DNA from: Oscillospiraceae bacterium
GTDB lineage: Bacteria; Bacillota; Clostridia; Oscillospirales; Oscillospiraceae
DNA length: 52,331 nt
Reading direction: 5' to 3'
NCBI GenBank assembly: GCA_902765595.1
Contig: CACXAQ010000006.1
Location: 1 to 52,331, forward strand
Shown: piece after piece, positions 1 through 9,173 of the stretch
Layout: the number at the start of each line of letters is the position of its first letter
Position numbering within the stretch: position 1 is the stretch's first letter
Notes under the pieces: model-generated
The model's input: only the letters and a program-made list of their open reading frames with translations
What the model was told of the DNA's origin: nothing
Databases searched by the model: none
Translations under genes and position numbers: made by a program

Positions 1-158
1 AAAATCTTATTGAAGCTTTCTTAGCTCTCAAAAGAATTTTTAACGACTTTTCGTCGTTTTAAAGAACCCTTCTCTGGTGCTTATTTAGCATAAGCTTTTC
101 TTCACATTGTTCAATTTTCAAGGTACACTCGCTGCCCGCCCTCTCGGCGTCAGCCCGA
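1..158 (-). promoter_or_regulatory. rRNA operon leader (upstream of 16S)
   Basis: On the minus strand this transcribed stretch contains ACCTTGAAAATTGAACAATG (about 103-122), the phrase commonly found in the leader before 16S rRNA in Firmicutes, followed by a small hairpin (AACGAC/GTCGTT near 42-57). No mature rRNA sequence is visible before the window ends, so only the leader is called. That 16S follows leftward is inference. Confidence 0.65.
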
Positions 159-160
159 TT

Positions 161-189
161 ATAATAGCACAGGCCGGAACCGTTGTCAA
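161..189 (-). promoter_or_regulatory. strong sigma-A promoter of an rRNA operon
   Basis: Reading leftward, TTGACA (184-189) and TATTAT (161-166) are separated by exactly 17 bases. The next 50 bases upstream (190-240) are A/T tracts resembling an UP element. With the leader that follows, this is the architecture of an rRNA operon promoter. The rRNA genes themselves would lie beyond position 1. Confidence 0.85.
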
Positions 190-370
190 GAAAAATTTTT
201 CGTTTTTTCAAACTTTTTTTATTTTTCTTTTTGGCGTTTGCAGGCCGCCCTCACAGGCGCTTGGCTAATATAGCACCCTTTTCGCCCTTTGTCAACAACT
301 TTTTTGCTTTTTTTGCAGGAATTTTCTACCTACTACATATAGTTTGTGTTTGTGGGAAAGACTACAAGTT

Positions 371-1840
371 ATGGATAAAATGGGTGAAAAACAAATCGCG
401 CTCCAGGCCCTGGAGGACGCCTTCTCCGGCTGCGGAGATTTTACGCTGCGGCGGGCCGCCTTCGGTCTCAACGATGCTTTGGAGCTGCCGGTGTGCTGGC
501 TGGACGGCACCGTTTCCGGCAGCGCTGTGAGCCTGGAGATCCTGCGGCCGCTGACGGAGCTGCTGCGGGCGGCGAAGGTCGCCGACGAGGGGGAAGCCCT
601 GCGCCGGATCGAGGCCGGGATGGTCTATCGCTGCGGCGTGACTCGCCGGGAGACGCTGAAGGACGCGGCGGAGGACCTCTGCCGGGGCTGCTGTGTGATC
701 CTGTTTGAGGGTCAGGGTATCGCGCTGAGCTTCGAGATCCGCAGCGAGCAGCGGCGGAGTGTGGCGGAGCCCACCCTGGAAAAGTCCCTGAAGGGCGGCA
801 AGGATTCCTTTACGGAGACCCTGCGGGTGAACACCGCCCTGGTGCGCCAGCGGCTTGCAACGCCGGAGCTGAAGCTGGCGGAGAGCACCGTGGGCCGGCG
901 CAGCCGCACCACCGTGGCGCTGCTTTATATGGAAGGCATCGCGTCCCCGGATCTGGTCCGGGAGACGGCGCGGCGGCTGGACGCCATGGATCTGGACGCG
1001 CTGCTGGCCGTAGGGCCCCTGGAGGAGGCCCTGGCGGACGCGCCTCTGTCCCCCTTCCCCCAGCTGCTGCACACCGAGCGGCCGGACCGCTTCGCCATGC
1101 ATCTGGCGGACGGCCGGGTGGGGCTGCTGATCGACGGGCTTCCGGTGGGTCTGGTGCTGCCCTGCACACTGGCGGAGTTCATGAAGGTCACCGGCGACAG
1201 CAGCATGCATTTTCTGGTTGCCAGCGCCCTGAGCGCCCTGCGGTGGCTGGCGCTGCTGGTGGGGGCCTATCTCCCGGCGCTCTATACGGCGGTGGCCATG
1301 TACCACCAGGAGATGATCCCCACGCGGCTGCTGCTGTCCATCATCGAGGCGGAGCAGGACGTGCCCTTTTCCTCGGCGCTGGAGGTGCTGGGGATGCTGG
1401 CGGCCTTCAGTCTGCTGCAGGAGGCGGGCCTCCGGATGCCGAACCCCATCGGCGATACCGTGTCCATCATCGGCGCGCTGATCGTGGGCCAGGCGGCGGT
1501 GGAAGCCAAGGTGGTCTCGCCCATCGCCATCATTGTGGTGGCGGCGTCCGGCATCGCCTGCTATACGCTGCCCAGCCAGGATCTGGGCTTCGCCGTGCGG
1601 CTGAGCCGGCTGGCGCTGTTTTTGGGTGCGGCGTTTGCGGGGCTCTACGGCGTGGGGCTGGTGAGCTGTCTGCTGCTGCTGCACCTGGCGGATCTGGACA
1701 GCTTCGGCGTGGATTACACCGCGCCGTTGTCCTCCGGGCGGCCCGGCGGCGCGGCGCGGCTGCTGCTGCGGCTGCCCCGCTTTTGGGACAAATGGCGGGA
1801 CCCGCTGCTGCGGCCCCTGGATCGAAGGAGGCAGAAATGA
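371..1840 (+). CDS. gerAA: GerA-family spore germination protein (A subunit)
   Basis: This is the large subunit of a nutrient germinant receptor in the spore inner membrane. The 489-residue product has the family layout: a soluble N-terminal half and a C-terminal membrane half of about five hydrophobic segments (residues ~290-460) with the conserved MPNPIGDTVSIIG stretch. I chose ATG 371, preceded by GGGAAAG 10 bases upstream; a TTG 27 bases earlier is possible but weaker. The stop overlaps the next start (ATGA), so A and C subunits are translationally coupled. The operon order is A-C-B rather than the more usual A-B-C. The germinant cannot be predicted from sequence. Confidence 0.9.
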   Translation: MDKMGEKQIALQALEDAFSGCGDFTLRRAAFGLNDALELPVCWLDGTVSGSAVSLEILRPLTELLRAAKVADEGEALRRIEAGMVYRCGVTRRETLKDAAEDLCRGCCVILFEGQGIALSFEIRSEQRRSVAEPTLEKSLKGGKDSFTETLRVNTALVRQRLATPELKLAESTVGRRSRTTVALLYMEGIASPDLVRETARRLDAMDLDALLAVGPLEEALADAPLSPFPQLLHTERPDRFAMHLADGRVGLLIDGLPVGLVLPCTLAEFMKVTGDSSMHFLVASALSALRWLALLVGAYLPALYTAVAMYHQEMIPTRLLLSIIEAEQDVPFSSALEVLGMLAAFSLLQEAGLRMPNPIGDTVSIIGALIVGQAAVEAKVVSPIAIIVVAASGIACYTLPSQDLGFAVRLSRLALFLGAAFAGLYGVGLVSCLLLLHLADLDSFGVDYTAPLSSGRPGGAARLLLRLPRFWDKWRDPLLRPLDRRRQK

Positions 1841-2961
1841 AAAAGACCCTGCTGTTTCTGTTTTTGCTGCTGCTGGCGCCGCTGCTGATCGGCTGCGGCG
1901 CCCTCTACGCCCAGCGGCGGGAGGTGGAGCAGCTGCAGGTGATGGAGACCCTGGGCCTGGACCCGGCCCCCGGGGGCGTGGTGCTGAGCCTGGCAAGCTC
2001 CTCCGGCGTGGGAGAGGGGAAGGCCCTGTGCTACAGCGCGGCGGGCGCCTCGTGCTCCGACGCCATGGACCGGCTGCGCAGCCGCTCTCTGGAGGAGCTG
2101 CTCTTCTGCGGGCATCTGCAGCATATTCTCATCGGCGAGGAGGCCGCCCGGCAGGGACTGGACGGCTTCCTGGCCTTTGTGTGCCGCTCCTCCGACCTGA
2201 GGCTGGATATGCCCATGTACCTGGTGCTGGATACAAGCGCGGAGGACACGATGCGCACCACCGGCGCCGGAGAAAAGAACATTGCCGACGCCCTGACCGC
2301 CATGGAGGAGGACCGGGACAAGGATTCCCGTCTTTCCACCGCGGGCACGGTCCTGCGGGACCTGGAACGGCAGGGAAGCAGCCTGGTACGGACCCTGCGC
2401 GTACAGGACGCGGCGGAGGAGGACCCGGAAGGGGCCAGAACCGTAGTCCCGGAAGGCTTTGGGGTGCTGGTCGACGGGAAACTGACGGCCACGATCTCCC
2501 CGGAGGACGCGTTGGCCGTCCAGCTGTTGACCGGCGCCCTCAGCCCCTATCCCCTGGTGGTCTACGACGATGAGGGCCGGGCCGTGACCCTGGAGCTGCA
2601 GGAGGGCAGCGCCCGGCTGCGGCCGGTCTGGGGTGAGGACGGGGCCCTGTCCGGGCTGGACGCAGCCGTGGAGGTCCGGGCGGTGGTGCTGGAGATCGAC
2701 GGCTTTGAACAGGTGGCGGATGAGCAGGTCCTGGGAGATCTGAACGCCCGGATGGAGACGGAGATCTCCCGGCGGCTGGGGAACGTGCTGCGGCTGTCCC
2801 GGCGGCTGGAGGCGGATTTTCTGGGGCTGGGCCGGCAGCTGGAGCAGCAGGCGCCCAAGCGCTGCCGCGGGCTGGATCAGGAGCTTGGCCCCCTGCTGCC
2901 CGCGCTGAGTCTGAGCGTCTCCGTCCGGGGCGAGATCAGCCACAGCCACGATATTACCTGA
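1837..2961 (+). CDS. gerAC: Ger(x)C-family germination lipoprotein
   Basis: This 374-residue C subunit of the germinant receptor has a lipoprotein signal with lipobox LLIGCG, placing the modified cysteine near residue 19. The start at 1837 overlaps the previous stop and follows a clear AAGGAGG (1825-1831). Length and the C-terminal region rich in predicted helix (EISRRLGNVLRL onward) match the Ger(x)C family. It probably forms a receptor complex with its two neighbours at the outer face of the inner spore membrane. Sequence conservation in this family is low, so assignment relies partly on the operon. Confidence 0.85.
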   Translation: MKKTLLFLFLLLLAPLLIGCGALYAQRREVEQLQVMETLGLDPAPGGVVLSLASSSGVGEGKALCYSAAGASCSDAMDRLRSRSLEELLFCGHLQHILIGEEAARQGLDGFLAFVCRSSDLRLDMPMYLVLDTSAEDTMRTTGAGEKNIADALTAMEEDRDKDSRLSTAGTVLRDLERQGSSLVRTLRVQDAAEEDPEGARTVVPEGFGVLVDGKLTATISPEDALAVQLLTGALSPYPLVVYDDEGRAVTLELQEGSARLRPVWGEDGALSGLDAAVEVRAVVLEIDGFEQVADEQVLGDLNARMETEISRRLGNVLRLSRRLEADFLGLGRQLEQQAPKRCRGLDQELGPLLPALSLSVSVRGEISHSHDIT

Positions 2962-2971
2962 GCGAGGCGAG

Positions 2972-4096
2972 ATGATGAATCACAGCGATTCCTTCCCCCA
3001 GCGGCAGCTGCGCAGCCTGTGTACCGCAGCGCTGCTGTCCCCCATCCTTCGGCTGATCCCCGGCTCCGCCGCGCCCCTTGCCGGGCGGGCGGCCTGGGCA
3101 GGCCCGCTGGCAGCGCTGCCGCTGCTGCTTGCCTACGGCTGGCTGCTGGGCCGGGTCCGGCGCGATATGCTCCCCGGCGAGGCTTTGCCGGAGCTGTGCC
3201 TGCGGGCGCTGGGAAAGCCCCTGGGCAGGCTGATACTGCTGGGTCTTTCCGCCTGGCTGCTGCTTTACGGGGGCTTCGTGCTGCGCTCCGGGGCCGAACG
3301 CTTTCTGGTGACGGTCTATCCCCGGGCGACGGCCCCCTTTTTCGTGGTCAGCATGGGCCTGCTGGGTCTGCTCGCGGCCCTGGGGCCGCTGCAAAGCCTG
3401 CTGCGGGCGGCCCGGATGGCGGTACCGGTGCTGCTGGGCGTGCTGCTGCTGATCCTGCTGGCCGCCCTGGGCAGTCTGGACAAGACGGAGCTGCTGCCCC
3501 TGACGATGTCCGACGCGGGCGCCCTGCTCCGGGGCGCCTTTCCCGCACTGGACCTCCTGACCTTCGGCCTGGCGGCCTTCTGCTTTTTCCGCCCCGGCGG
3601 GGAGGAAGCGCCCGGGCTCTTTGGCCGGACAGCGCTGTGGATCGGGGAGATGGCGCTGCTCCTCACGGCGGTGGGCGCGGCGGTGCAGGGTCGCTTCGGC
3701 GCGGCCCTCAGCGCAAGGCTTTCGGCGCCCTTCTTCGCCCTGGTGCGGAATCTGGTGTTTTTCCGCAGTCTGGAGCGGATGGAGGCGCTGGTGGTGGGCC
3801 TCTGGATCGTGCCGGACTATCTGCTGACGGGATTGGTGCTCCACGGGGCCCAGCGCTGCCTGCGCCAGGCCGTGGGGCTGCCCCCCAAACCCGGGGAGCG
3901 GCGGCTGGAGCTCTCCGGCGGTCGCTGGCTCATCGGACTCTGCGGGGCGATCGTCATCTGTCTCGGCCTGCTGCTGGGGCCGGATCCGGCCTCCCTGCAG
4001 CTCTGGTCCCGCGCGATCATCCCCTTGCTGAACCTGTTCGCGGCAGCCCTGATCCCGGCGATCTGGCTCATCGGCAGGCTGCAAAAAAAGCTGTGA
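2972..4096 (+). CDS. gerAB: GerAB-type spore germination permease
   Basis: This 374-residue polytopic protein has about ten hydrophobic segments across its length, as expected for the B subunit of germinant receptors (APC transporter fold), which carries the germinant-binding pocket. It begins 10 bases after the C-subunit stop; ATG 2972 is followed by a second ATG, and GAGGCGA provides the ribosome site. An intrinsic terminator begins within the last codons. Position as third gene of the operon supports the call, since sequence motifs are weak. Confidence 0.82.
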   Translation: MMNHSDSFPQRQLRSLCTAALLSPILRLIPGSAAPLAGRAAWAGPLAALPLLLAYGWLLGRVRRDMLPGEALPELCLRALGKPLGRLILLGLSAWLLLYGGFVLRSGAERFLVTVYPRATAPFFVVSMGLLGLLAALGPLQSLLRAARMAVPVLLGVLLLILLAALGSLDKTELLPLTMSDAGALLRGAFPALDLLTFGLAAFCFFRPGGEEAPGLFGRTALWIGEMALLLTAVGAAVQGRFGAALSARLSAPFFALVRNLVFFRSLERMEALVVGLWIVPDYLLTGLVLHGAQRCLRQAVGLPPKPGERRLELSGGRWLIGLCGAIVICLGLLLGPDPASLQLWSRAIIPLLNLFAAALIPAIWLIGRLQKKL

Positions 4097-4118
4097 TTGC
4101 AACAATCACAGCTTTTTT
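4084..4118. terminator. bidirectional terminator between gerAB and prsA
   Basis: A 16-bp perfect stem (AAAAAAGCTGTGATTG, loop CAA, then its complement) ends in T-runs on both strands. It overlaps the gerAB stop codon and serves the convergent prsA-like gene as well. Confidence 0.9.
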
Positions 4119-4142
4119 GCTATTCACAGGATGAACTTGTGT

Positions 4143-5378
4143 TTACTTTTCCGAAGTGTCGGATGGCAGATAGGCAGCCAGGTCCGGGGCGGTAAAGCCC
4201 TCGGCGTAGACCACCTGCTGACTCTCGATCTTCCCGTCCATCAGGGCGCTGAAGCGCTCGCTGGCCGCCATGACGCGGGCGGTGGAATTGCTGTAGCCGC
4301 CGGTAAAGATCTCATCCTCCGCGTGCAGGGGGCGGCGCAGGATGATGTGATACCCGAACTGGGACTCCACCGGATCGGAGACCTGGTTCTCCTCCAGGGC
4401 CTGGGTGCCGTCATAGAATTCCTGGACCATCACGCCGGGGCCGAACACATAGCCCTTTTCCACCGTACCGGGGTCCTCGTTATACTGCTCCTGCAGCTCC
4501 AGGAAGCGGGCGATCCGCTCCTCCACGTCCTCGATGGCCTGCAGCTCTTCCGCGATCTGCCGGGCCAGGGCGCTCTTCTCCGCCTTGGCGCTCTCGTCCA
4601 GGTCGGTGGTGGAGATCAGGATGTGATTGGCGGAGAGAATGCCGTTCTTTTCCATCCAGTCCAGCACTTCCTGCTCATCCAGCAACTCCCCGTCCTTGCC
4701 GCACACTTCCCGCATGCAGGCGTCCAGGAGGTACGAGTAGCTGTTGATGCGCCAGTAGAGCTCCGGCGACACATGGAGGCTGTCCAGGAACTCGTAGAGC
4801 TGCTCCTCGGTCCCCTCCTCGCCAAAGCGGGCGGTGATCAGGTCCCGGTGATTCTGCTGCATCTCGGCCTGCTCTTCCTCGGTGAGCTGGACGTTCAAAT
4901 CCTTGGCCAGGGCCTCAACCCCCAGGATCTGGCGCATGGTATTCTCGACCTCAGTGCCCACCAGCTCGGCATAGGTGTGGCCTTCCTCGTCGGCGGGGCT
5001 GTTCCAGCCAAGGGCATAGCCATAGGCCTGGTACATCTGGAACTGCTGCTCCAGCTGGGCCACATGGCTCTGATAGAAATAGAAATAATCCCGCCAGGGG
5101 ATCTCCTCCCCGTCGATGGTCATGACGATCTCGTCCGGATCGTGCAGGGCGTAGAGCGCCTCCAGATCCAGGGACTGGGTCTCTTCCGCGCCCGTGGGCG
5201 CCGCGTCCTCGACAGGCTCCGTGTCCGCGGTCTCCGCCGCGTCCTCAACGGGCTCCGCCGCATCCGCCGGAGTCTCGACCTCGGCAGCAGGCGCCGCCGG
5301 GGCCTTGCCGACGGTGCAGGCCACCACTGTCACGCCTGCCAGGCACAGGATGGCCAGCAGGATGATCAATTTTTTCAT
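4143..5378 (-). CDS. prsA: PrsA/SurA-like peptidyl-prolyl isomerase (foldase)
   Basis: This is a predicted exported foldase of 411 residues. An N-terminal signal (MKKLIILLAILCLAGVTVVAC) carries a possible lipobox VVAC. An acidic A/E/D/T-rich linker (~25-60), a helical SurA_N-like region (~90-230) and a parvulin rotamase domain follow (~245-385; ANHILIST, GYVFGPGVM, QFGYHII). ATG 5378 follows AGAAGGAAAC. It lies 98 bases downstream of mfd and has its own promoter there. It probably assists folding of secreted proteins. It is longer than Bacillus PrsA (about 290 residues), as is common in Clostridia. Confidence 0.85.
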   Translation of the reverse strand: MKKLIILLAILCLAGVTVVACTVGKAPAAPAAEVETPADAAEPVEDAAETADTEPVEDAAPTGAEETQSLDLEALYALHDPDEIVMTIDGEEIPWRDYFYFYQSHVAQLEQQFQMYQAYGYALGWNSPADEEGHTYAELVGTEVENTMRQILGVEALAKDLNVQLTEEEQAEMQQNHRDLITARFGEEGTEEQLYEFLDSLHVSPELYWRINSYSYLLDACMREVCGKDGELLDEQEVLDWMEKNGILSANHILISTTDLDESAKAEKSALARQIAEELQAIEDVEERIARFLELQEQYNEDPGTVEKGYVFGPGVMVQEFYDGTQALEENQVSDPVESQFGYHIILRRPLHAEDEIFTGGYSNSTARVMAASERFSALMDGKIESQQVVYAEGFTAPDLAAYLPSDTSEK

Positions 5379-5439
5379 AGCTGTTTCCTTCTTTCTCGTG
5401 GATTCTTCTGCATCAGAATGATTTTCGCATTGTGAAAAC

Positions 5440-5468
5440 ACTATAGCACCGGCAGGCGCCGATCACAA
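5440..5468 (-). promoter_or_regulatory. sigma-A-like promoter of the prsA-like gene
   Basis: TTGTGA (5463-5468) and TATAGT (5440-5445) are separated by 17 bases on the minus strand, in the spacer after mfd. Confidence 0.65.
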
Positions 5469-5476
5469 GGGACAAT

Positions 5477-8400
5477 TTATGAATTTTCGGCGCCGCCCGC
5501 CCAGTCGGCCGCGAACCGCCGTGCCTCTTCGATGACCCGGCCCTTGGCCTTGATCTTCAGGCTCAGGCAGGGCTTGGAGCCCGCCTCCACCCGGAGCCGG
5601 CCCTTGTATTCGGGGCGGGCGTAGAGGGCGGAGACCTTCTCCATGTCGAAATCCTTTACCGTAAAGCGCAGACAGCCCTGCTTCTGGGCGATGTCCGTGA
5701 TGCCAGCCTTGCCCGCCTCGCCCCGCAGCAGCGCCACATGGATCAGGGCGTTGACCCCCGGCGGCGGATCGCCGAAGCGGTCGATCAGCTCGTCGGTCAG
5801 GTCGTCGGCCTCCTCCTCGCTGCGGATGGCGGCGATGCGCCGGTACAGGTCCATGCGCTGCTCCGAGGAGGGAACGTAGCGCTCGGGGATGTTGGCGGCC
5901 ACCGCCAGGTCCGCCGAGCACTCGGCCCGCTTGGGCACCTCGATGCCTCGGGCCTCCAGCACGGCCTCGCTCAGCAGCTTCATGTACATATCGTAGCCCA
6001 CGTCGATCATGTGGCCCGACTGCTCGGCCCCCAGGAGATTGCCCGCGCCCCGGATCTCCAGGTCGCGCATGGCGATCTTGAAGCCGGAGCCGAAGGCGGC
6101 AAAATCCCGGATGGCGGAGAGGCGCTTTTCCGCGATCTCGGTGAGGACCTTGTCCCGCCGGAAGGTCAGATAGGCGCTGGCCCTGCGGGTGGAGCGGCCC
6201 ACCCGGCCCCGGATCTGGTGGAGCTGGGCCAGGCCCAGCTTATCCGCGTCCTCGATGATGAGGGTGTTGACGTTGGGGATGTCGATGCCGGTCTCGATGA
6301 TGGTGGTGCAGACCAGCACCTGGACCTGGCCGCTGGCCACGCTCTCCATCACGTTTGCCAGCATGGTTTTGTCCATCTGCCCGTGGGCAACCGCCACGGT
6401 CACGTCCTCTTCCAGGAGCTGGCGCAGCCGGACGGCGGTGCGGTCGATGTCCTCGATGCGGTTGTGCAGGTAATAGACCTGCCCGCCCCGCTGCAGCTCC
6501 CGGCGGATGGCGTCGGCCAGCACGTTCCAGTCGTGCTCCATCACGAAGGTCTGCACCGGCAGCCGATCCTCCGGCGGCTCCTCGATGGTGGACATGTCCC
6601 GGATGCCGGACATGGCCATGTTCAGCGTCCGGGGGATGGGGGTGGCCGAGAGGGTCAGCACGTCCACACCCCGGGAGAGCTCCTTGATGTGCTCCTTGTG
6701 GGTCACGCCGAAGCGCTGCTCCTCGTCCACCACCAGCAGCCCCAGGTCCTTGAACTTCACGTCCTTGGACAGGAGCCTGTGGGTACCGATGACCAGGTCG
6801 CAGCGGCCGGAGGCCAGATCCTGCAGGACCTTGGCGGACTGGCCGCCGGTCTTGAAGCGGCTGAGCACCGCGATGTTCACCGGGAAGCCGAAGAATCGCT
6901 GCAGCGCCGTCTGATAATGCTGCTGGGCCAGCACCGTGGTGGGCACCAGGATGGCGGCCTGCTTGCCGTCCAGCACGCACTTCATCACCGCCCGCAGGGC
7001 CACCTCCGTCTTGCCGAAGCCCACATCGCCGCAGAGCAGCCGGTCCATGGGTACGGAGGACTCCATGTCCGCCTTGATCTCCGCCGTGCAGCGGAGCTGA
7101 TCGTCCGTCTCCGTGTAGCCGAAGTTTTCCTCAAACTCCGTCTGCCACTCGCTGTCCGGCGAAAAGGCATAGCCCGGGAGCCGCTGCCGCTCGGCGTAGA
7201 GGGCGATGAGCTTTTTGGCCATGTCCTTGGCCGCGCTCTTGGCCCGGGAGCGGGTCTTGGCCCACTCGGCCCCGCCCATTTTGGAGAGCCGCACGGGCTT
7301 CTCCTCGCCGCCGCCGGTGTACTTGGTCACCAGGTCCAGCTGGGTGGCCGGGACGTAGAGACAGTCGGTGCCGGCGTAGGCGATCTTCACATAGTCCTTT
7401 TCAAAGCCGTCCACCTGCATCTTGACGATGCCGGCAAAGCGGCCGATGCCGTGGTTTTCATGCACCACGAAGTCGCCCACGGAGAGATCCGCATAGCTCT
7501 CGATCCGCTGGCGGGTGGAGGGCAGCTTCTTTTTGGCTGCCTGCTTTTTGTTCCGGCTGCGGAGGAGCTGGGCGTCGGTCAGGACCGCCAGCTTGATATT
7601 GGGGTATTCCAGCCCCGCGGAGAGGGCGCCGATGCCGATGCGGCACTCCCCGTTCCGGGGAAGCTGCTTCAGCTCCGGGTCGATAAGCGCGGGGATGTCG
7701 TGATCCTTGAAAAATTCCTGCAGCACTTTGGCCCGGCGCTCGTCCCCGGCCAGGACCACCACCCGGTAGTCCTGCTTCCGGTAGGCCTTTACGTCATCGG
7801 CCGCGGCCTGGGCGCTGCCGGCATAGGTGGGCAGCTGCTTGGCCGGGATGCTGGTGAGGGTCTTGGGCGGCAGGGGGGTACGGCCTACGGTAAAGGCGTC
7901 GGTCATGTACAGGGGATAGTCCTGCAGGCGCCTCACCAGCGCGTCCCAGCCGAGGGCAAAGGCCTCGGCGCCAAGGGCCACCTGGCCCCGCTTCTGCAGC
8001 TCCCGCAGGTCCTCCTGCAGCTGCTTCTGGTAGTCCCGGGCACGCTCGGCGCAGCGGGCGGGCTGGTCCATAACCAGAAGGGCCTCCGCCGGGAGATAAT
8101 CCATGCCGCTGGCCTCGGGGTAGACCAGGGGGAGGTAGCGGTCCGCGTCGGAGAGGACCACCCCGCCCCGCAGCCGTTCCGCGTCGGCCCGCAGGGTGGC
8201 CGCCAGGGTGGCGGCGTTCTCACTGCTGCGCTTGCGGGCAAAACGCTCCGCATAGCGCTCGATCTCCCCTGCCAGTGCCTCCACGCCCCCGACGGTGAGC
8301 CCCGGCAGGGTCTCGGCGGCGGGCAGGATCACGCAGCGGCGGATGGGCTCGCTGCGGCGCTGGGAGGCCACGTCAAAGTGGCCCATGGAGTCGATCTCAT

Positions 8401-8992
8401 CCCCCCAGAACTCGATGCGCACCGGCTCCGCGTCCGCGGGGGAGAAAAAGTCCAGGATGCCGCCCCGGCGGGCGAACTGGCCCGGGCCCTCCACCTGCTC
8501 GGCCCGGCTGTAGCCGCAGCGGAGCAGCGCGTCCTCCACGTCCTCGATGGCGTAGCTGCCCCCGTCTTCCAGGGCGAAGGCGGCCTTTTCCAGGGTCTCC
8601 GGCGGGAGGGTCCGCTGCATAAGGCCCGAGACGGAGGCGGTGAGTACCGGGGTGCTCCCCGTCTGCAGGGCGTAGAGCGCGGCGATACGCTTTTGCTCCG
8701 CCTGGCGGGAGGCGGCCTCCGCCGGGTAAAAGGTGAAGTCCCGCATCCCCAGGGTGGCGACCTCGGCGCCCAGCATGGCCCGCAGGTCGTTTGCCATGTT
8801 TTCTGCCGCGGTGTCGTCCGGGCAGAGGACCACCAGGGGAAGCCCGGTTTCCAGGCGCAGCGCCGCGGCCAAATTGGCCCGGTGCACCGCCGAAAGGCCG
8901 GAAACGAGCGCAGGAAGCCCTCCGCTCTCCAACAGGGAGGGGAGGGCGGCGGCTTCCTTGTTTGCAAAGATTTGCTTGATGAGCAGTTCCAT
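5477..8992 (-). CDS. mfd: transcription-repair coupling factor Mfd
   Basis: This DNA translocase of 1171 residues removes stalled RNA polymerase and recruits UvrA. Visible in order are the UvrB-like N-terminal module, the RNA-polymerase-interaction domain (DLSVGDFVVHENHGIGRF), and the RecG-like helicase with Walker A GDVGFGKTEVALRA, the DEEQ box (LLVVDEEQRFGV) and motif III LSATPIPRTLNMAM. The C-terminal TRCF domain follows. Length matches the family. ATG 8992 is chosen by homology; it has no Shine-Dalgarno and sits 9 bases after a consensus -10, implying a leaderless or near-leaderless mRNA. The prsA-like gene follows, a common clostridial arrangement. Confidence 0.97.
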   Translation of the reverse strand: MELLIKQIFANKEAAALPSLLESGGLPALVSGLSAVHRANLAAALRLETGLPLVVLCPDDTAAENMANDLRAMLGAEVATLGMRDFTFYPAEAASRQAEQKRIAALYALQTGSTPVLTASVSGLMQRTLPPETLEKAAFALEDGGSYAIEDVEDALLRCGYSRAEQVEGPGQFARRGGILDFFSPADAEPVRIEFWGDEIDSMGHFDVASQRRSEPIRRCVILPAAETLPGLTVGGVEALAGEIERYAERFARKRSSENAATLAATLRADAERLRGGVVLSDADRYLPLVYPEASGMDYLPAEALLVMDQPARCAERARDYQKQLQEDLRELQKRGQVALGAEAFALGWDALVRRLQDYPLYMTDAFTVGRTPLPPKTLTSIPAKQLPTYAGSAQAAADDVKAYRKQDYRVVVLAGDERRAKVLQEFFKDHDIPALIDPELKQLPRNGECRIGIGALSAGLEYPNIKLAVLTDAQLLRSRNKKQAAKKKLPSTRQRIESYADLSVGDFVVHENHGIGRFAGIVKMQVDGFEKDYVKIAYAGTDCLYVPATQLDLVTKYTGGGEEKPVRLSKMGGAEWAKTRSRAKSAAKDMAKKLIALYAERQRLPGYAFSPDSEWQTEFEENFGYTETDDQLRCTAEIKADMESSVPMDRLLCGDVGFGKTEVALRAVMKCVLDGKQAAILVPTTVLAQQHYQTALQRFFGFPVNIAVLSRFKTGGQSAKVLQDLASGRCDLVIGTHRLLSKDVKFKDLGLLVVDEEQRFGVTHKEHIKELSRGVDVLTLSATPIPRTLNMAMSGIRDMSTIEEPPEDRLPVQTFVMEHDWNVLADAIRRELQRGGQVYYLHNRIEDIDRTAVRLRQLLEEDVTVAVAHGQMDKTMLANVMESVASGQVQVLVCTTIIETGIDIPNVNTLIIEDADKLGLAQLHQIRGRVGRSTRRASAYLTFRRDKVLTEIAEKRLSAIRDFAAFGSGFKIAMRDLEIRGAGNLLGAEQSGHMIDVGYDMYMKLLSEAVLEARGIEVPKRAECSADLAVAANIPERYVPSSEQRMDLYRRIAAIRSEEEADDLTDELIDRFGDPPPGVNALIHVALLRGEAGKAGITDIAQKQGCLRFTVKDFDMEKVSALYARPEYKGRLRVEAGSKPCLSLKIKAKGRVIEEARRFAADWAGGAENS

Positions 8993-9001
8993 AACGGCGG
9001 T

Positions 9002-9030
9002 ATTATAGCAGAAATGCGGCGCGGAAGCAA
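9002..9030 (-). promoter_or_regulatory. mfd promoter directly abutting the start codon
   Basis: TTGCTT (9025-9030), 17 bases, TATAAT (9002-9007). Only nine bases separate the -10 box from the mfd ATG, so the usual transcription start would fall within about three bases of the start codon. Confidence 0.75.
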
Positions 9031-9128
9031 CGGGAATCTGCGGCCCGGACTGCGCAAAAAGCGCCCGCGCCTTCCCCCTGAGGGGAGGGATTATTTCCTC
9101 AAGGGTCGGAGTTCGGGCGAAAAGCAGC

Positions 9129-9153
9129 AGGGGCGGCTGCTCGCCGCCCCTGG
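9129..9153 (-). terminator. probable terminator of the sigma-factor operon
   Basis: A perfect 10-bp GC-rich stem (CAGGGGCGGC/GCCGCCCCTG, 5-base loop) lies 20 bases after the lipoprotein stop, followed on the minus strand by CTGCTTTT. The T-run is short. Confidence 0.6.
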
Positions 9154-9173
9154 ATCGATTGTGATTCTGTTTC

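Noticed and set aside
183-530. Small plus-strand frame before gerAA
   Set aside because: It begins inside the rRNA promoter and overlaps gerAA in another frame, with no homology or ribosome site.
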